Source: Candidatus Hadersleviella danica
GTDB taxonomy: Bacteria > Chloroflexota > Anaerolineae > Promineifilales > Promineifilaceae
Length of the DNA: 54,340 nucleotides
Assembly (NCBI GenBank): GCA_016711405.1
Contig: JADJSZ010000037.1
Span: forward strand, 1 to 54,340
Direction: 5' to 3'
In this document: positions 15,733 through 25,800 of the stretch, one piece after another
How the letters are laid out: each line of letters opens with the position of its first letter
How positions within the stretch are numbered: the first letter of the stretch is position 1
Position numbers and translations under genes: made by a program
The notes under the pieces: model-generated
What the model was told of the DNA's origin: nothing
Databases searched by the model: none
What the model saw: the letters and a program-made list of their open reading frames with translations, nothing else

Positions 15733-18700
15733 ATGTTGACCTTTAATAAAATCGGTTTCCACAGCGGCCGTGGCCGCAACACCAAAGCGATGTTGGCCTA
15801 TTTTAAGCGGCTCGACGAAGCGGGTATCCCCTTTGTCATGGCCGTGGAGGATGATGTGGCCTTGTGCCAACTGCTGTTGCGCTATCGCAATGCCCCCCAT
15901 GTGGTCAGCTTGCGCTTTAGCGAAACGGCCGTGCCCGATTACTCCCTCGACCCCGACATGGCGGCCGAAAAAACATGGCTCGCCCTCCAAAAGCTCCTCC
16001 CCGCCAATTTAGACAAAAGCCGCGTGTGGCTGGAACCCATCCGCCAGCCCGAGCCATTGCAAAGCGATTGGCTGGGGCAATACGCCACCCACATGGGGCA
16101 AACGGCCGTGGCCGAAGGGTACAAACTCGCCCTATTTGGATGGGCGGCAGGCGAGCCAGCGGCCGATTTGTGGCAAACGGCGGGCATGGTCAGCTATTTG
16201 GAGCTGTGTGAAAAGCACCCCACCCAATTGGCCATCGCCCTGCACGAGATGAGCCGCGATGCCAAAGAGATTTGGCGCGAAAAAGGGGAACATCTCGGCC
16301 GTTTCGCCTACCTCTTCGCTACCTGTGACCGATTGGGCATTGCCCGGCCGACGGTACTCATCACTGAATGGGGGTGGACGCACGAGGCGTTGCCCAAAAG
16401 CGAGGTGGCGCTGGAGCAAATCCGCGAGGCGAACAATTTATACGCGCCGCACCCCCAAATTTTGGGCGCGGCGCTTTATTCGCTGACGGGCGGCGAGGTG
16501 GGCACGGCCGTGCGCAAACTCGTCGAACCAGTAACCGAATTTGCCCTGAACTGTTTGCTGGAAGTGGAAGCCGAAGCCCCCGAACCCCCCGCCACCCCCT
16601 TTGCCCCTGTCACGGGCATGGGCGAGCTGTTGGAGCCAGCCCTTGAGCTGGACACGGGCGACTTAACGGCGTTGGCTCCCGAGGAGATGCGCTTGGGCAC
16701 GCTGAGCGCGGCGGCCGTGGCCGCCCAATACAACGCCACCTTCTTGGCCGATGTGACCATTCCCGACGACACGGCCATCCCGCTGGGGGAGAGCTTTACC
16801 AAGACGTGGCGCATCCGCAACAGCGGCCGAACAGCATGGGACAAGCGCATCAAACTGGTCTTTGTGGGCGGCGACCCACTGGGCGACCAGATGGCCATAG
16901 ATGTGCCCGCCACCCAGCCGGGCGCGGCCGTCACTATCTCCCTAACCCTCCGCGCCCCGCAACAGGCGGGCACTGTTTACACCGATTGGCGGCTCCACGA
17001 CCCCAACGGCCGCCCCTTTGGCGACATTCTCTACGCCCGCATCAACGCCATCCCACCCGCACCCGTGGGGGTGGATGAGGCTGTTTTTGTGGCCGATGTG
17101 AATATCCCCGATGATACCATCGTGGAGGGGGGCAAGCGGTTTACCAAGACGTGGCGCATCCGCAACACGGGCACGCGGCCGTGGGGAGCGGGCTACCAAC
17201 TCGTCTTTACAGGTGGGGCGGGCTTGGCTCCCACGCACAGTGTGCCGCTCCCCGCCACGGCCGTTGGCCAAACGGCCGATGTGTCCGTGGAGATGACAGC
17301 CCCAGCGGTGGCGGGCACGTACCAGACCAATTGGCGGCCGCAAAACCCCCAAGGCGAGAACTTCGGCCACAACGTTTATGTGCGCATTCAAGTGCCCGCC
17401 GCCAAGCAACAAGGGCGCATCGCCCCCATTTCCCAGCGCGACCCACGCTGGATAAACAACCGCTTGGGCACGATGCACTCCGACACGACAATTGGCAAAT
17501 GGGGCTGTTTGATGACCTGTTTGAGCATGGTCGCCACCGCCAGCGGCCGAACCCTGACCCCTGTCGAACTCAACGACCGCATGTTGGTGGCGCGGCTCTT
17601 CTTGGACCACAAAGTCACCCCATGGAACACGCTGAGCCAGCTTTTTGGCGAATTTATCTTTGATGGGCGGCGAGAGAGCCGCAACACCCCCAACCTCACC
17701 GACTTGATTGATGGGTCGCTGAGAGCAGGCAACCCCGTGCCCGTGCAAGTGGATTACACGCCGCTCACCCCTTACGTGGAAAGTGACCAACATTGGGTGC
17801 TGATTGTCGGCCGCGAGGGGAACGATTACCGCATCAACGACCCGTTGCTGTTTCCTGCCGAGGAGGGTTCGTTGCGGCAACTGTACGGCCGCCCCAACCA
17901 GAGCCTGACCCAAGCCATTACGGCCGCCCTGTTTTACCGCACCACCACAGCCCAGCCCGCCCTGCCCGTCGTGGTCGGCGGGGTGTTGAGCGCGACGGGG
18001 GCAGGCACGGCCGCCACCACCAGCTTGCAAGCGGGCATGAACGTCAATCCGCTGGCACCCTTTGGCAACCCGCACGAAAGTGGCGAACTAAAGGGCATGG
18101 AGTGGGTGCGCTTCCCCTATGTGGTGGCGGGCCAGCCCGACCCACGCCAGCGCAGTTTAACGGCCGCGTTCGCCTTCTATGACCCCATCCTAAAAAATTA
18201 CAGCAAGCAAGGCACGGGAGCGGTAGTGGTGCTGAACCACGAGACGGTGTGGGGCCATGCGCCGTGGCAAACGGGGGGGGATTGGGGCGCTTACGGCCGT
18301 CAGTTGGCCGAGGCGGCGGGGCAAATTGCCGCCCATTACGCCAGCTATGGCGCGAAAATGGCCTATGAGATTTGGGCGAAGCAAGATGTGGAAGGGCAAA
18401 GCATGGCCATCCCCGCCGCGCACTATGGGGCGATGCTCAAAGAGGTTTCGGCCGCAATTCGGAAGTCCGCGCCACAAGCGAAGGTTATTTTGGGTGGGCT
18501 GGGGAGTGGGCCACAAAAGGGCGTGGCTTATGTGCAGGCGGTGCAACAAGCGGCCGGGGCACGTTGCCCGTGGATGCGCTGGGGTTGCACCCTTACGGCC
18601 GTTGGGGAACCAAAGCCCCGTTTGATTGGGGCAAGACGCATGGCACGTTGGGCGAGGCGTTTGGGCTGTACACGGCCGCTTTTCCCACCCTGCCGCTGTG

Positions 18701-18941
18701 GATTACGGAGATGGGTGTACCCAATGGGCAACCACTCGGCCGTGAACACGATGCGGAGATTGCGGCGTATGTGCGGGATGTGTACCAGCATGTGGCCAAC
18801 CGCCACACGCGCCAAGTGCCCGTGGTGATTTGGTTTGCGTGGGGGGATGTGCAGAACAATGCGGGGGCAGTGCAGGTGGGGGGTCGGCCGAAGCCAGCCA
18901 TTTATGAGGCGGTGAAAGCCATTTGCGCCAAGCAGTGGTAA
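15733..18941 (+). CDS. Multidomain GH-like / 2x NBR1-Ig / C39 peptidase / GH-like protein (frameshifted)
   Basis: About 1,069 residues after correcting one frameshift. Domain order: a TIM-barrel glycosidase-like region (about 1-290, ending TVLITEWGWTHEALPKSE); two NBR1-type four-tryptophan Ig domains (about 336-439 and 450-554, each with FTKTWRIRN and late DWR/NWR); a C39/papain-like peptidase (about 562-737) with Cys in GKWGCLMTC and His in QHWVLIVG; and a second glycosidase-like barrel (about 783-1069) with LPLWITEMGVPN. Both barrels keep an ITE(W/M)G strand that would carry the catalytic glutamate. The start shows no signal peptide, which is odd for a wall-acting enzyme. The break is a G4 run (18556-18559) where G5 restores AAGGTLPVDALGLHPYGRWG. 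The function is unknown; cleavage of glycan and peptide bonds is suggested. Confidence 0.75.
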
Positions 18942-18944
18942 TTG

Positions 18945-19000
18945 GAAGTTACAGTTACAAGTTACAAGTTGCTTGCGACCTGTAACTTGTAACCTGTAAC
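18945..19000. repeat. AGTTACA heptamer hairpin
   Basis: GAAGTTACAGTTACAAGTTACAAGTT is followed, after GCTTGCGACC, by TGTAACTTGTAACCTGTAAC. It is positioned as a terminator after the multidomain gene. Confidence 0.65.
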
Positions 19001-19168
19001 CCCCGCATAAATACGAATATCCTAACCGAACAATCCAATCAGTTGCGCCACAAGCCAAAGTGGGGCAAGCTATGGGGAAGAGCCACCAACCTATCAACAA
19101 CCCGTGTGGCGGGCTACCTACCCCATCCCCCCGCATCGTAATTCCCCCACCCGAAAAGGAGTTTTGGC
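19001..19168. other. Leader of the desaturase gene
   Basis: No gene. It contains a hydrophilic, C-rich leader with AAAAGGAG (19154-19161) serving as Shine-Dalgarno for the GTG start at 19169. Confidence 0.45.
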
Positions 19169-20239
19169 GTGACAATTTTAGACCCACAATTTTTGAATGA
19201 ACTGGACGGCCACCGCCCCACGGTCGCTCCGGGCCTGCTCAGCAAGCAAGAAAAAGATGCTGTGATCGAACGCAGTTTCTTGGGCTTGTATCGCTGGTAT
19301 GTTTCCCGCTCGCAAAAGACGCGCAACTGGAACCCCGACACCGATTTTGATTGGCGGTCACTCCGCACCGACCACTCGGCCAAACTAAACACCATCATTG
19401 AAGGCTTTTTTGCCGTGGAGCAATACGTTCCTGATTATGTGCTGACACTGTTGCGCGTTATTCGGCAGAGCCACGGCCGTTCCCACTTCCACATCCGCTG
19501 GGGTTCCGAAGAAGAAAAACACGCCGAACTGTGGGAAAACAGCCTCCTCTTCTCCCGCTTCCGCACCCCCGAATGGATTACCGAATACAAGCACACCCTG
19601 CGCGAAAAAGCGTGGGAGTTGCCGTGGGACAATCCCCTGCACATGATTTTTTACACCGTCATCCAAGAGCGGGCGACCCAAGTGAACTATCTCAACACAG
19701 GTCTCATCGCCACAGGCAAAAGCGACAACCCCGATTTTGCCAATGAAACTGACCCTGTGCTGGCACGGGCGGCGCAAATGATTGCTGTAGATGAAGCGGC
19801 GCATTACAACTTCTTCCTCGAAGGGGCACGGCTCTACCTCTACTACTACCCTGCCCAAGCGTTGGATGCGTTGTACGACGTGATTAAGTTCTTCGCCATG
19901 CCTGCGGGCAATTTAATCCCCGACTACGACAAGTTCGCCGAAGTAGTCGCCCAAGCAGGGGTGTATGGCCCACGGGAACACCTACGCGATGTGGTGGATA
20001 TTGCCCTCAAGACGATGGACGTGACAGGGCGGTCGGCGTTGTTCAAGGGCATTAAGCGGGTGCGCCAAGTGCCCCACCCCGATGGAACGATGCACGACAC
20101 GGCCGTGTTCGACCTGCTCGACTACGCGGGTGTGGCCAGCAAAGTCCGCAAACTGTTCGGCCGTATCGCCGACTACGAAAAGCTCATCGGCTTTGATGCC
20201 ATCTACCCCACCCAGTTTGTGCCCAGTGGCTTAGAGTAG
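19169..20239 (+). CDS. Acyl-ACP desaturase (soluble diiron)
   Basis: A 356-residue soluble stearoyl-ACP-desaturase-type enzyme that introduces a double bond into acyl chains. The diiron site is visible as two helices with carboxylate-histidine pairs: SEEEKHAELWEN and DEAAHYNFF, plus the earlier FFAVEQYVPDY and QERATQVNY glutamates. Length and order match the family (FA_desaturase_2). The start is GTG at 19169 with AAAAGGAG upstream. A thiolase-like gene follows 88 bp downstream, so both may serve lipid metabolism. All expected iron ligands appear to be present. It needs reduced ferredoxin or an equivalent donor, which is not encoded here. Confidence 0.92.
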   Translation: MTILDPQFLNELDGHRPTVAPGLLSKQEKDAVIERSFLGLYRWYVSRSQKTRNWNPDTDFDWRSLRTDHSAKLNTIIEGFFAVEQYVPDYVLTLLRVIRQSHGRSHFHIRWGSEEEKHAELWENSLLFSRFRTPEWITEYKHTLREKAWELPWDNPLHMIFYTVIQERATQVNYLNTGLIATGKSDNPDFANETDPVLARAAQMIAVDEAAHYNFFLEGARLYLYYYPAQALDALYDVIKFFAMPAGNLIPDYDKFAEVVAQAGVYGPREHLRDVVDIALKTMDVTGRSALFKGIKRVRQVPHPDGTMHDTAVFDLLDYAGVASKVRKLFGRIADYEKLIGFDAIYPTQFVPSGLE

Positions 20240-20246
20240 TTATGCA

Positions 20247-20325
20247 GTGAAAGTAAAAAGTGAAAAGTAAGAGGAGCACTGGTCAGCCACCACCACTTTC
20301 CACCTTTTTTTCACTTTTACACCTT
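20247..20325. repeat. AAAAGTG/CACTTTT repeat hairpin
   Basis: GAAAGTAAAAAGTGAAAAGTAAG and CTTTCCACCTTTTTTTCACTTTTAC flank a GC-rich centre. It fills the gap between desaturase and thiolase genes. Confidence 0.6.
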
Positions 20326-20327
20326 AG

Positions 20328-21482
20328 ATGTCCCTGCGCGAAGTTAGCATTGTCGGCATTGGCCAATTGCCTGTGCAGAAACAGGCCAGCCACGGCCTGC
20401 GCGAGATGGGGGCGGAAGCAGTACGCCTCGCTTTGGCCGAAGCGGGGATGGAGCCAGCCCAACTACAAGCCCTCTACGCCAGCAACATGCTGGCCGACGA
20501 GTTACAAAACCAAAAGCACATCGCCACCCTCATTGCCGATGAGGCGGGCTTGGTCGGCGTGGAAGCGCTGGAAGTGCGGGCGGCCACGGCCGCTGGAGCC
20601 GCCGCCTTGCGTGTGGCCTATTTGGCCGTAGCCAGCGGGCAAGTGGAAACGGCCGTGGCCGTCGGCGTGGAGCAGATGAGCAGTGGCTTGGTCACATCCG
20701 CCTTGGCCAAGGCACTGGATGCCCAGCGGGAAGTGCCCGACGGCAAAACGCTCCTCAGCCAAAATGCGTGGCTGATGCACCTCTACCAAACGCAATACGG
20801 CGTGCCCGAGGGGGGGCTGGCCAATTTTCCCATCACCGCCCACGCCAACGCCCAGCACAACCCGCTGGCTCTGTTCCCCGATAAGCCCATCACGGCCGAG
20901 GATGTGCTCGCCTCGCGCCTCATCACTCCCCCTTTGCGCCTGCTCGATTGCGCCCCCATTTGTGATGGTGCGGCGGCCGTCATTCTTGTGCCCACCGCCC
21001 ACGCCCGCCGCTACACCGACACCCCCGTGCAAGTCATCGCCTCGGCCACGGCCACGGATAGGTTTCGGGTGGCGGATAGGCCACGGCCGTTGCAGTTGGT
21101 CGCGGCCGAGCTGTCCGCGCAACGCGCCTTCGCCCAAGCAGGGGTGGGGTTGGCCGATATTGGCTTTTTCGAGTTGCACGATGCGTTTAGCATTATGGCC
21201 TGCTTGTTGCTGGAGGCGGTGGGGTTTGCCAAGGCGGGCGAGGGGTGGCGCATGGCGGCCGAGGGGGAGTTGGCCTTGAGCGGCCGTTTGCCCATTGCCA
21301 CGCTCGGAGGGCTGAAGGCGCGGGGGCATCCCATCGGGGCAACCGCTCTCTACCAAACCTGCGAAATTGTGCGCCAACTGACGGGACGGGCGGGGCACAA
21401 CCAACTCTCCAACCCTCGCACGGCGCTCCTGCAAAGCGTCGGCGGCGCGGCGGCCACAGTGATTACCCATTTATTCAGGTAA
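20328..21482 (+). CDS. Thiolase-like protein (SCP-x type) lacking the nucleophilic cysteine
   Basis: A 384-residue thiolase-fold protein. The N-terminal half begins REVSIVGIGQLPV; the expected nucleophile segment (usually ACASG) reads RAATAAGAAAL at 20575-20607, so the acyl-accepting cysteine is an alanine or threonine. Other motifs persist: ELHDAFSIM and GGLKARGHPIGATALYQ with the catalytic histidine. SCP2/archaeal-type thiolases often work in complexes with DUF35 proteins. Loss of cysteine suggests a non-classical role (scaffold, decarboxylase-like or binding subunit). The reading frame is intact and strongly coding. No partner gene lies next to it. Confidence 0.85.
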   Translation: MSLREVSIVGIGQLPVQKQASHGLREMGAEAVRLALAEAGMEPAQLQALYASNMLADELQNQKHIATLIADEAGLVGVEALEVRAATAAGAAALRVAYLAVASGQVETAVAVGVEQMSSGLVTSALAKALDAQREVPDGKTLLSQNAWLMHLYQTQYGVPEGGLANFPITAHANAQHNPLALFPDKPITAEDVLASRLITPPLRLLDCAPICDGAAAVILVPTAHARRYTDTPVQVIASATATDRFRVADRPRPLQLVAAELSAQRAFAQAGVGLADIGFFELHDAFSIMACLLLEAVGFAKAGEGWRMAAEGELALSGRLPIATLGGLKARGHPIGATALYQTCEIVRQLTGRAGHNQLSNPRTALLQSVGGAAATVITHLFR

Positions 21483-21871
21483 GGCCATTTCTAAAATTTA
21501 ACCGTCCTGAGGGGTGAAGGATTTTTAGACACAAATGACACGAATTTTCTCGAATCCATTTCGTGTCATTCGTAAACTTCGTGCAATTCGTGTCTGATTT
21601 TAACCTGATTGGATAATTATTTTTTGGCAACGAGCTAACTCACAAATACCAGTTTTCCGTAGATACTACCGCTGGTGGATTGCACCTTCTAAATGGGTAT
21701 TAGCGGCCGTTTCCCAACCCTTTTCTAACCAAAACTGAACAAAAAAACATTGTCATTTTTGGGCAGATTGGCTAATATGCCACCAATTTAGTTGATACAT
21801 CAACTAATCAAAAAATGCTCTCTCCCTATACTTCACTATCCCCACAAATAACCCAACGAAGGAGAAAACCC
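21483..21871. other. Long intergenic region with hairpin and AT-rich leader
   Basis: No gene over 389 bp. A perfect 11-bp inverted repeat AATGACACGAA/TTCGTGTCATT (21534-21544, 21560-21570) probably ends the thiolase transcript and is followed by more ATTCGTGT units to 21600. The rest is AT-rich and likely carries the promoter of the secreted-protein gene; GAAGGAG (21858-21864) is its Shine-Dalgarno. Confidence 0.5.
21534..21570. terminator. 11-bp perfect inverted repeat, terminator-like
   Basis: AATGACACGAA and its complement TTCGTGTCATT are separated by 15 nt, 51 bp after the thiolase stop. There is no long T tract, so Rho-independent function is uncertain. Confidence 0.5.
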
Positions 21872-22768
21872 ATGAGAAAAATTCCGTTCCTTAGCTTTAT
21901 GTTTGCCCTCTTGCTTGCCTTTGGACAAGCCAGCCCCACGGCCGCCCACGGCGGCATTGCCATTGATGGCAGTGCCAGCGATTGGGGCAACCTCGGCAAC
22001 GGCAGTTGCCCATCAGCTCCCAGCGACAACAGTGGCCAAGTGCTTGACCTCAGCCACACCGATTGTGGCTTGGGCGCGAATGCGGGTACCGAATATGTCT
22101 GGACCGATGCCCTTGGTGACCAGCGCACTGACCACTGGGGCGGCACGGGCAACTTGGATTTAACCCAGTTGCGCATCACGGGAGATGCCAACAACCTCTA
22201 TTTTCTGTTGCGCTCCAGCGACATTACCAATTGCAACGCCCAATACATGGCCATCGCCATTGATTCGGCCGTGGGTGGAACCACCTTCTTGCCCGATTCG
22301 GCCGATACCAACTTGCCTTGGGGCTATGAGCGAGTGGTTGTCGCCAATACCAACAAAACGGGCTATTTCACCAACGACAGCACCTTTACGGCCGCTGGAG
22401 CCAGCTTTTGTAGCGATGCCAACAACTTGTGGGAAATTAGCATCCCTCGCGCAGACCTTGGTCTGGCATGGCCAGCCAACGCAGGGGATTACAACTTTGC
22501 GGTGATGATAGCTTGCCATAATGGCGCTGGTGGCACTTGCAATGCAGGGACGAGCGATGCGATGGACGTTGTCACAACAGTGGCGGGCAATACATGGAAT
22601 GAGGTAAGCGATGGCACATTAAATCATTCGTTTACAATGGGGTTTAGCCCCACGGCCGTTACCCTCTCCCAACAACAAGCCACCCCCACCACCCACACCC
22701 TGTGGGTCATTGCCACGGCCGTCCTCCTGCTTGCCCTCGCCACCCAGCACCGTTTGCGCCGTGGGTAA
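21872..22768 (+). CDS. Secreted CBM9/DOMON-like protein with C-terminal membrane anchor
   Basis: 298 residues. The ATG at 21872 follows GAAGGAG and begins a signal peptide (MRKIPFLSFMFALLLAFGQ, cleavage near PTAAHG). The mature part begins IAIDGSASDWGNL and has LRITGDANNLYFLLRSSD and LWEISIPRADLGL, a pattern of beta-sandwich CBM9/DOMON-like domains found with extracellular glycosidases. The C-terminus has a hydrophobic segment (LWVIATAVLLLALA) followed by RLRRG, resembling sorting or anchor tails. It lies directly upstream of the amylopullulanase gene, so a surface starch-binding role is likely (inference). Confidence 0.7.
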   Translation: MRKIPFLSFMFALLLAFGQASPTAAHGGIAIDGSASDWGNLGNGSCPSAPSDNSGQVLDLSHTDCGLGANAGTEYVWTDALGDQRTDHWGGTGNLDLTQLRITGDANNLYFLLRSSDITNCNAQYMAIAIDSAVGGTTFLPDSADTNLPWGYERVVVANTNKTGYFTNDSTFTAAGASFCSDANNLWEISIPRADLGLAWPANAGDYNFAVMIACHNGAGGTCNAGTSDAMDVVTTVAGNTWNEVSDGTLNHSFTMGFSPTAVTLSQQQATPTTHTLWVIATAVLLLALATQHRLRRG

Positions 22769-22852
22769 AAAGTAAAAAGTAAAAAATGAAAAGTGAGAAG
22801 TGGGGCAGTACCTTCACTTTTCACCTTATGCCCTTCACTTTTCACCTCCCAC
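22766..22852. repeat. AAAAAGT heptamers with CACTTTT counter-repeats
   Basis: GTAAAAAGTAAAAAGTAAAAAATGAAAAGTG is followed by two copies of CTTCACTTTTCACCT. It lies between the binding-protein gene and the amylopullulanase start. Confidence 0.6.
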
Positions 22853-22866
22853 CCAAGGAACTTCCC

Positions 22867-25800
22867 ATGCCCCCCTCCCTCCGCCTCCCCTTCCTCTTGC
22901 TCATCCTTGTGCTTTTGCCCGCTCGCCCTGCCTCGGCCGCCCTTGGCTGGGTAGGCGGCATGTTCCCCGTCGGCGGCTCCAGTACCAACATCATCGTCGG
23001 CGACTCCTTCGACATGTACATCCAAGTCTGGAAAGATGGCGTGACCAACTTCCCCGGCCAAGGAGCGGGCATCATTTGCGCCCTGCACTGGGGCCAAAAC
23101 CCCAACCCGTGGAGCGACACCCCCATGAGCTACCACGGCGACACGGGCAACAACGACGAGTATAAGGCGACCATCAGTCCGGCCGAGGTGGGCAACTACG
23201 GCTTCACGGCGTGGTGCAGTGATGACGGGGGCACGACCAAGATGTGGCAAGGGGATGGGGATGGGACGCTCACCGTCTCCGCCCCCTCTAGCACCCTCAG
23301 CGATGCCCGCGCCCTGTGGCTAGACAGCACCACCATCGGCTGGAACGGCTCCACAGGAGCCAGCTACAAACTGCTCTTCGACCCCAATGGCGATTTGGTG
23401 CCCGCCACGGCCGCCGCCACCGCCTGTGCGGGGGTCTTCACCGCCCCCTGCTACGTGCCGCTCACCCAAGATAGCACGATTGCGGGCTACCCCAAAAACC
23501 CCAACGCCACAGGGCTAACCCACCTGACCAACACCCTGACGGCCGCCCAAGCGAAGACCCTACTCAAAGGACAAACGGCCGTGGCCAGCTACAACGGCGG
23601 CGGCGATCTCATTCAGGTCAGCGGAACCCAAATCCAAAGTGTGTTGGATGATTTGTATGTGGACAATGGCACGGCCGAAGCCACCGCCCTCGGGGTCACG
23701 TACAGCGGCACAATCCCCAGCCTGAGCATTTGGGCGCCCACCGCCCAAACCGTCGTCCTCTACAAGTTTGCCGATGCGACCACGGCCGTCTCCACCACCC
23801 ACACCCTCACCGAAGACCCCGCCAGCGGGGTGTGGAGCGTGACAGGCACGGCCGCTTGGGATCGCCATTACTTCCTCCTCGGCCTTGATGTGTTTGCGCC
23901 CAGCGAAGGCACAGTGGTTCACAACATCGTCACCGACCCCTATGCCATCACCCTTTCGGCCGATACGGCCGACACGGCCGACCCCCGCGCCCAATTTGTC
24001 AACCTCGACGACAGCGACCTCAAACCAACGGGTTGGGACAGCCTAACCAAGCCCGACCTCGAGCATTTCGAGGACATTACCATTTATGAGATGCACCTGC
24101 GCGATTTCAGCATCAACGACAGCACCGTCATTACGGCCGAGCGCGGAACCTACATGGCCTTCACCTACGACGGCGCAGGGCCAGACCCCAACGCCGCTTT
24201 GTCCGCTGGCATGGCCCACTTGCTCGCCTTGCGTGATGCGGGGCTAACCCACGTCCACCTCATGCCCACCTTTGATATTGCCTCGGTGATTGAGGAAAAC
24301 GTGCCCCGCGAGGTGTGGGCAAACCCAACGGGCTTCGGCCGTGCCTCTGACCAACAACAAACGGTTATCAGCAACACCCGCGCCCTCGATGGCTTCAATT
24401 GGGGCTACGACCCCTATCATTATGGAGCCGTCGAAGGGAGCTACAGCACCAATCCCGCCGATGGCACTCAGCGCGTCCTCGAATTTCGGCGCATGGTTTC
24501 CGCGCTCGCCCAAAACGATTTGCGGGTGGTCATGGATGTGGTCTACAACCACACCGCCTCGGCCGAACAAGATGACAAATCGGTGCTAGACAAAGTCGTG
24601 CCCGGCTATTACTACCGCTACGACCTGACAGGCACGGGCTACAACTCCTCCTGTTGCGCCGACACGGCCGCCGAATACGCCATGATGGAAAAGCTGATGA
24701 TTGACACCCTCATCCGCTTGGCCGAGGATTACAAGGTGGATGGCTTCCGCTTTGACCTGATGAACCTGCACACCCGCCAAAACATGCTCAACGTGCAAAC
24801 GGCCGTGCAAGCCCTCCCCAACGGCGACGACATTTATATTTACGGCGAGGGCTGGAACTTCGGCTCGGCCGCGGCGAAGGGTCTGACCACCTGCCCCAAC
24901 TGCTACGCCTACCAAAACAACATGACAGGCACGGGCATCGGCATGTTCAACGACCGCCTACGCGATGCGGCACACGGCGGCTACAGCGGCGACCCGCTCC
25001 AAATTCGCCAACAAGGGTTCATCAACGGCCTCAGCTTCGATTGGAACGGCTACGAATACAGCGACAGGTTCCAAGTGCATTTGCACCAGCGCATGGACAT
25101 GTTGCGTTCCTCGCTCCGCGCCAGTGGGGCGGATTGGAACGGCCAAGGCAACCCCTTCACGGCCGACCCCCAAGAATCTGTCCCCTACGTCTCCAAACAC
25201 GACAACGAGACGCTCTTCGACCAAAACATCTTCAAAATGCCCCTCGCCGTGACGATGGCCGAGCGGGTTCGCGCCCAAAACATGGGTCTCAGCCTCGTCG
25301 GCCTCTCCCAAGGCGTGCCCTTCTTCCACATGGCCAGCGACATTTTGCGCTCCAAATCGCTCGACCGCAACAGCTACGATTCGGGCGATTGGTTCAACCG
25401 CGTCTACTGGGATTTGAGCAGTAACAACTTCGGCCAAGGGCTACCCCCCGCATGGGACAACTCGACCCGCTGGGGGATTATGACCCCCTTGCTGGAAAAT
25501 ACCGCCCTCGACCCGACGACGGCCGACATGCAAGCCTCGGCCGCGCACTTCCGCGAAATTTTGCGCATCCGCCAATCCTCCCCCCTCTTCCGCCTGACCA
25601 CAATGGCCGAGGTCAACGACCAAGTCCTCTTCTTCAACGGGGATAACAGCCAAGATGCGCTCCTCGTCATGGGCTTGGTGGATAGCGGCAACAGTGACCC
25701 CAATTACGAGACGATTCTCGTCTTCTTCAACAGCCACAAAATCCCCCAAAACTTCACCATTGCGGGGGCGAATGGCTTCACCCTGCACCCCATCCACACC

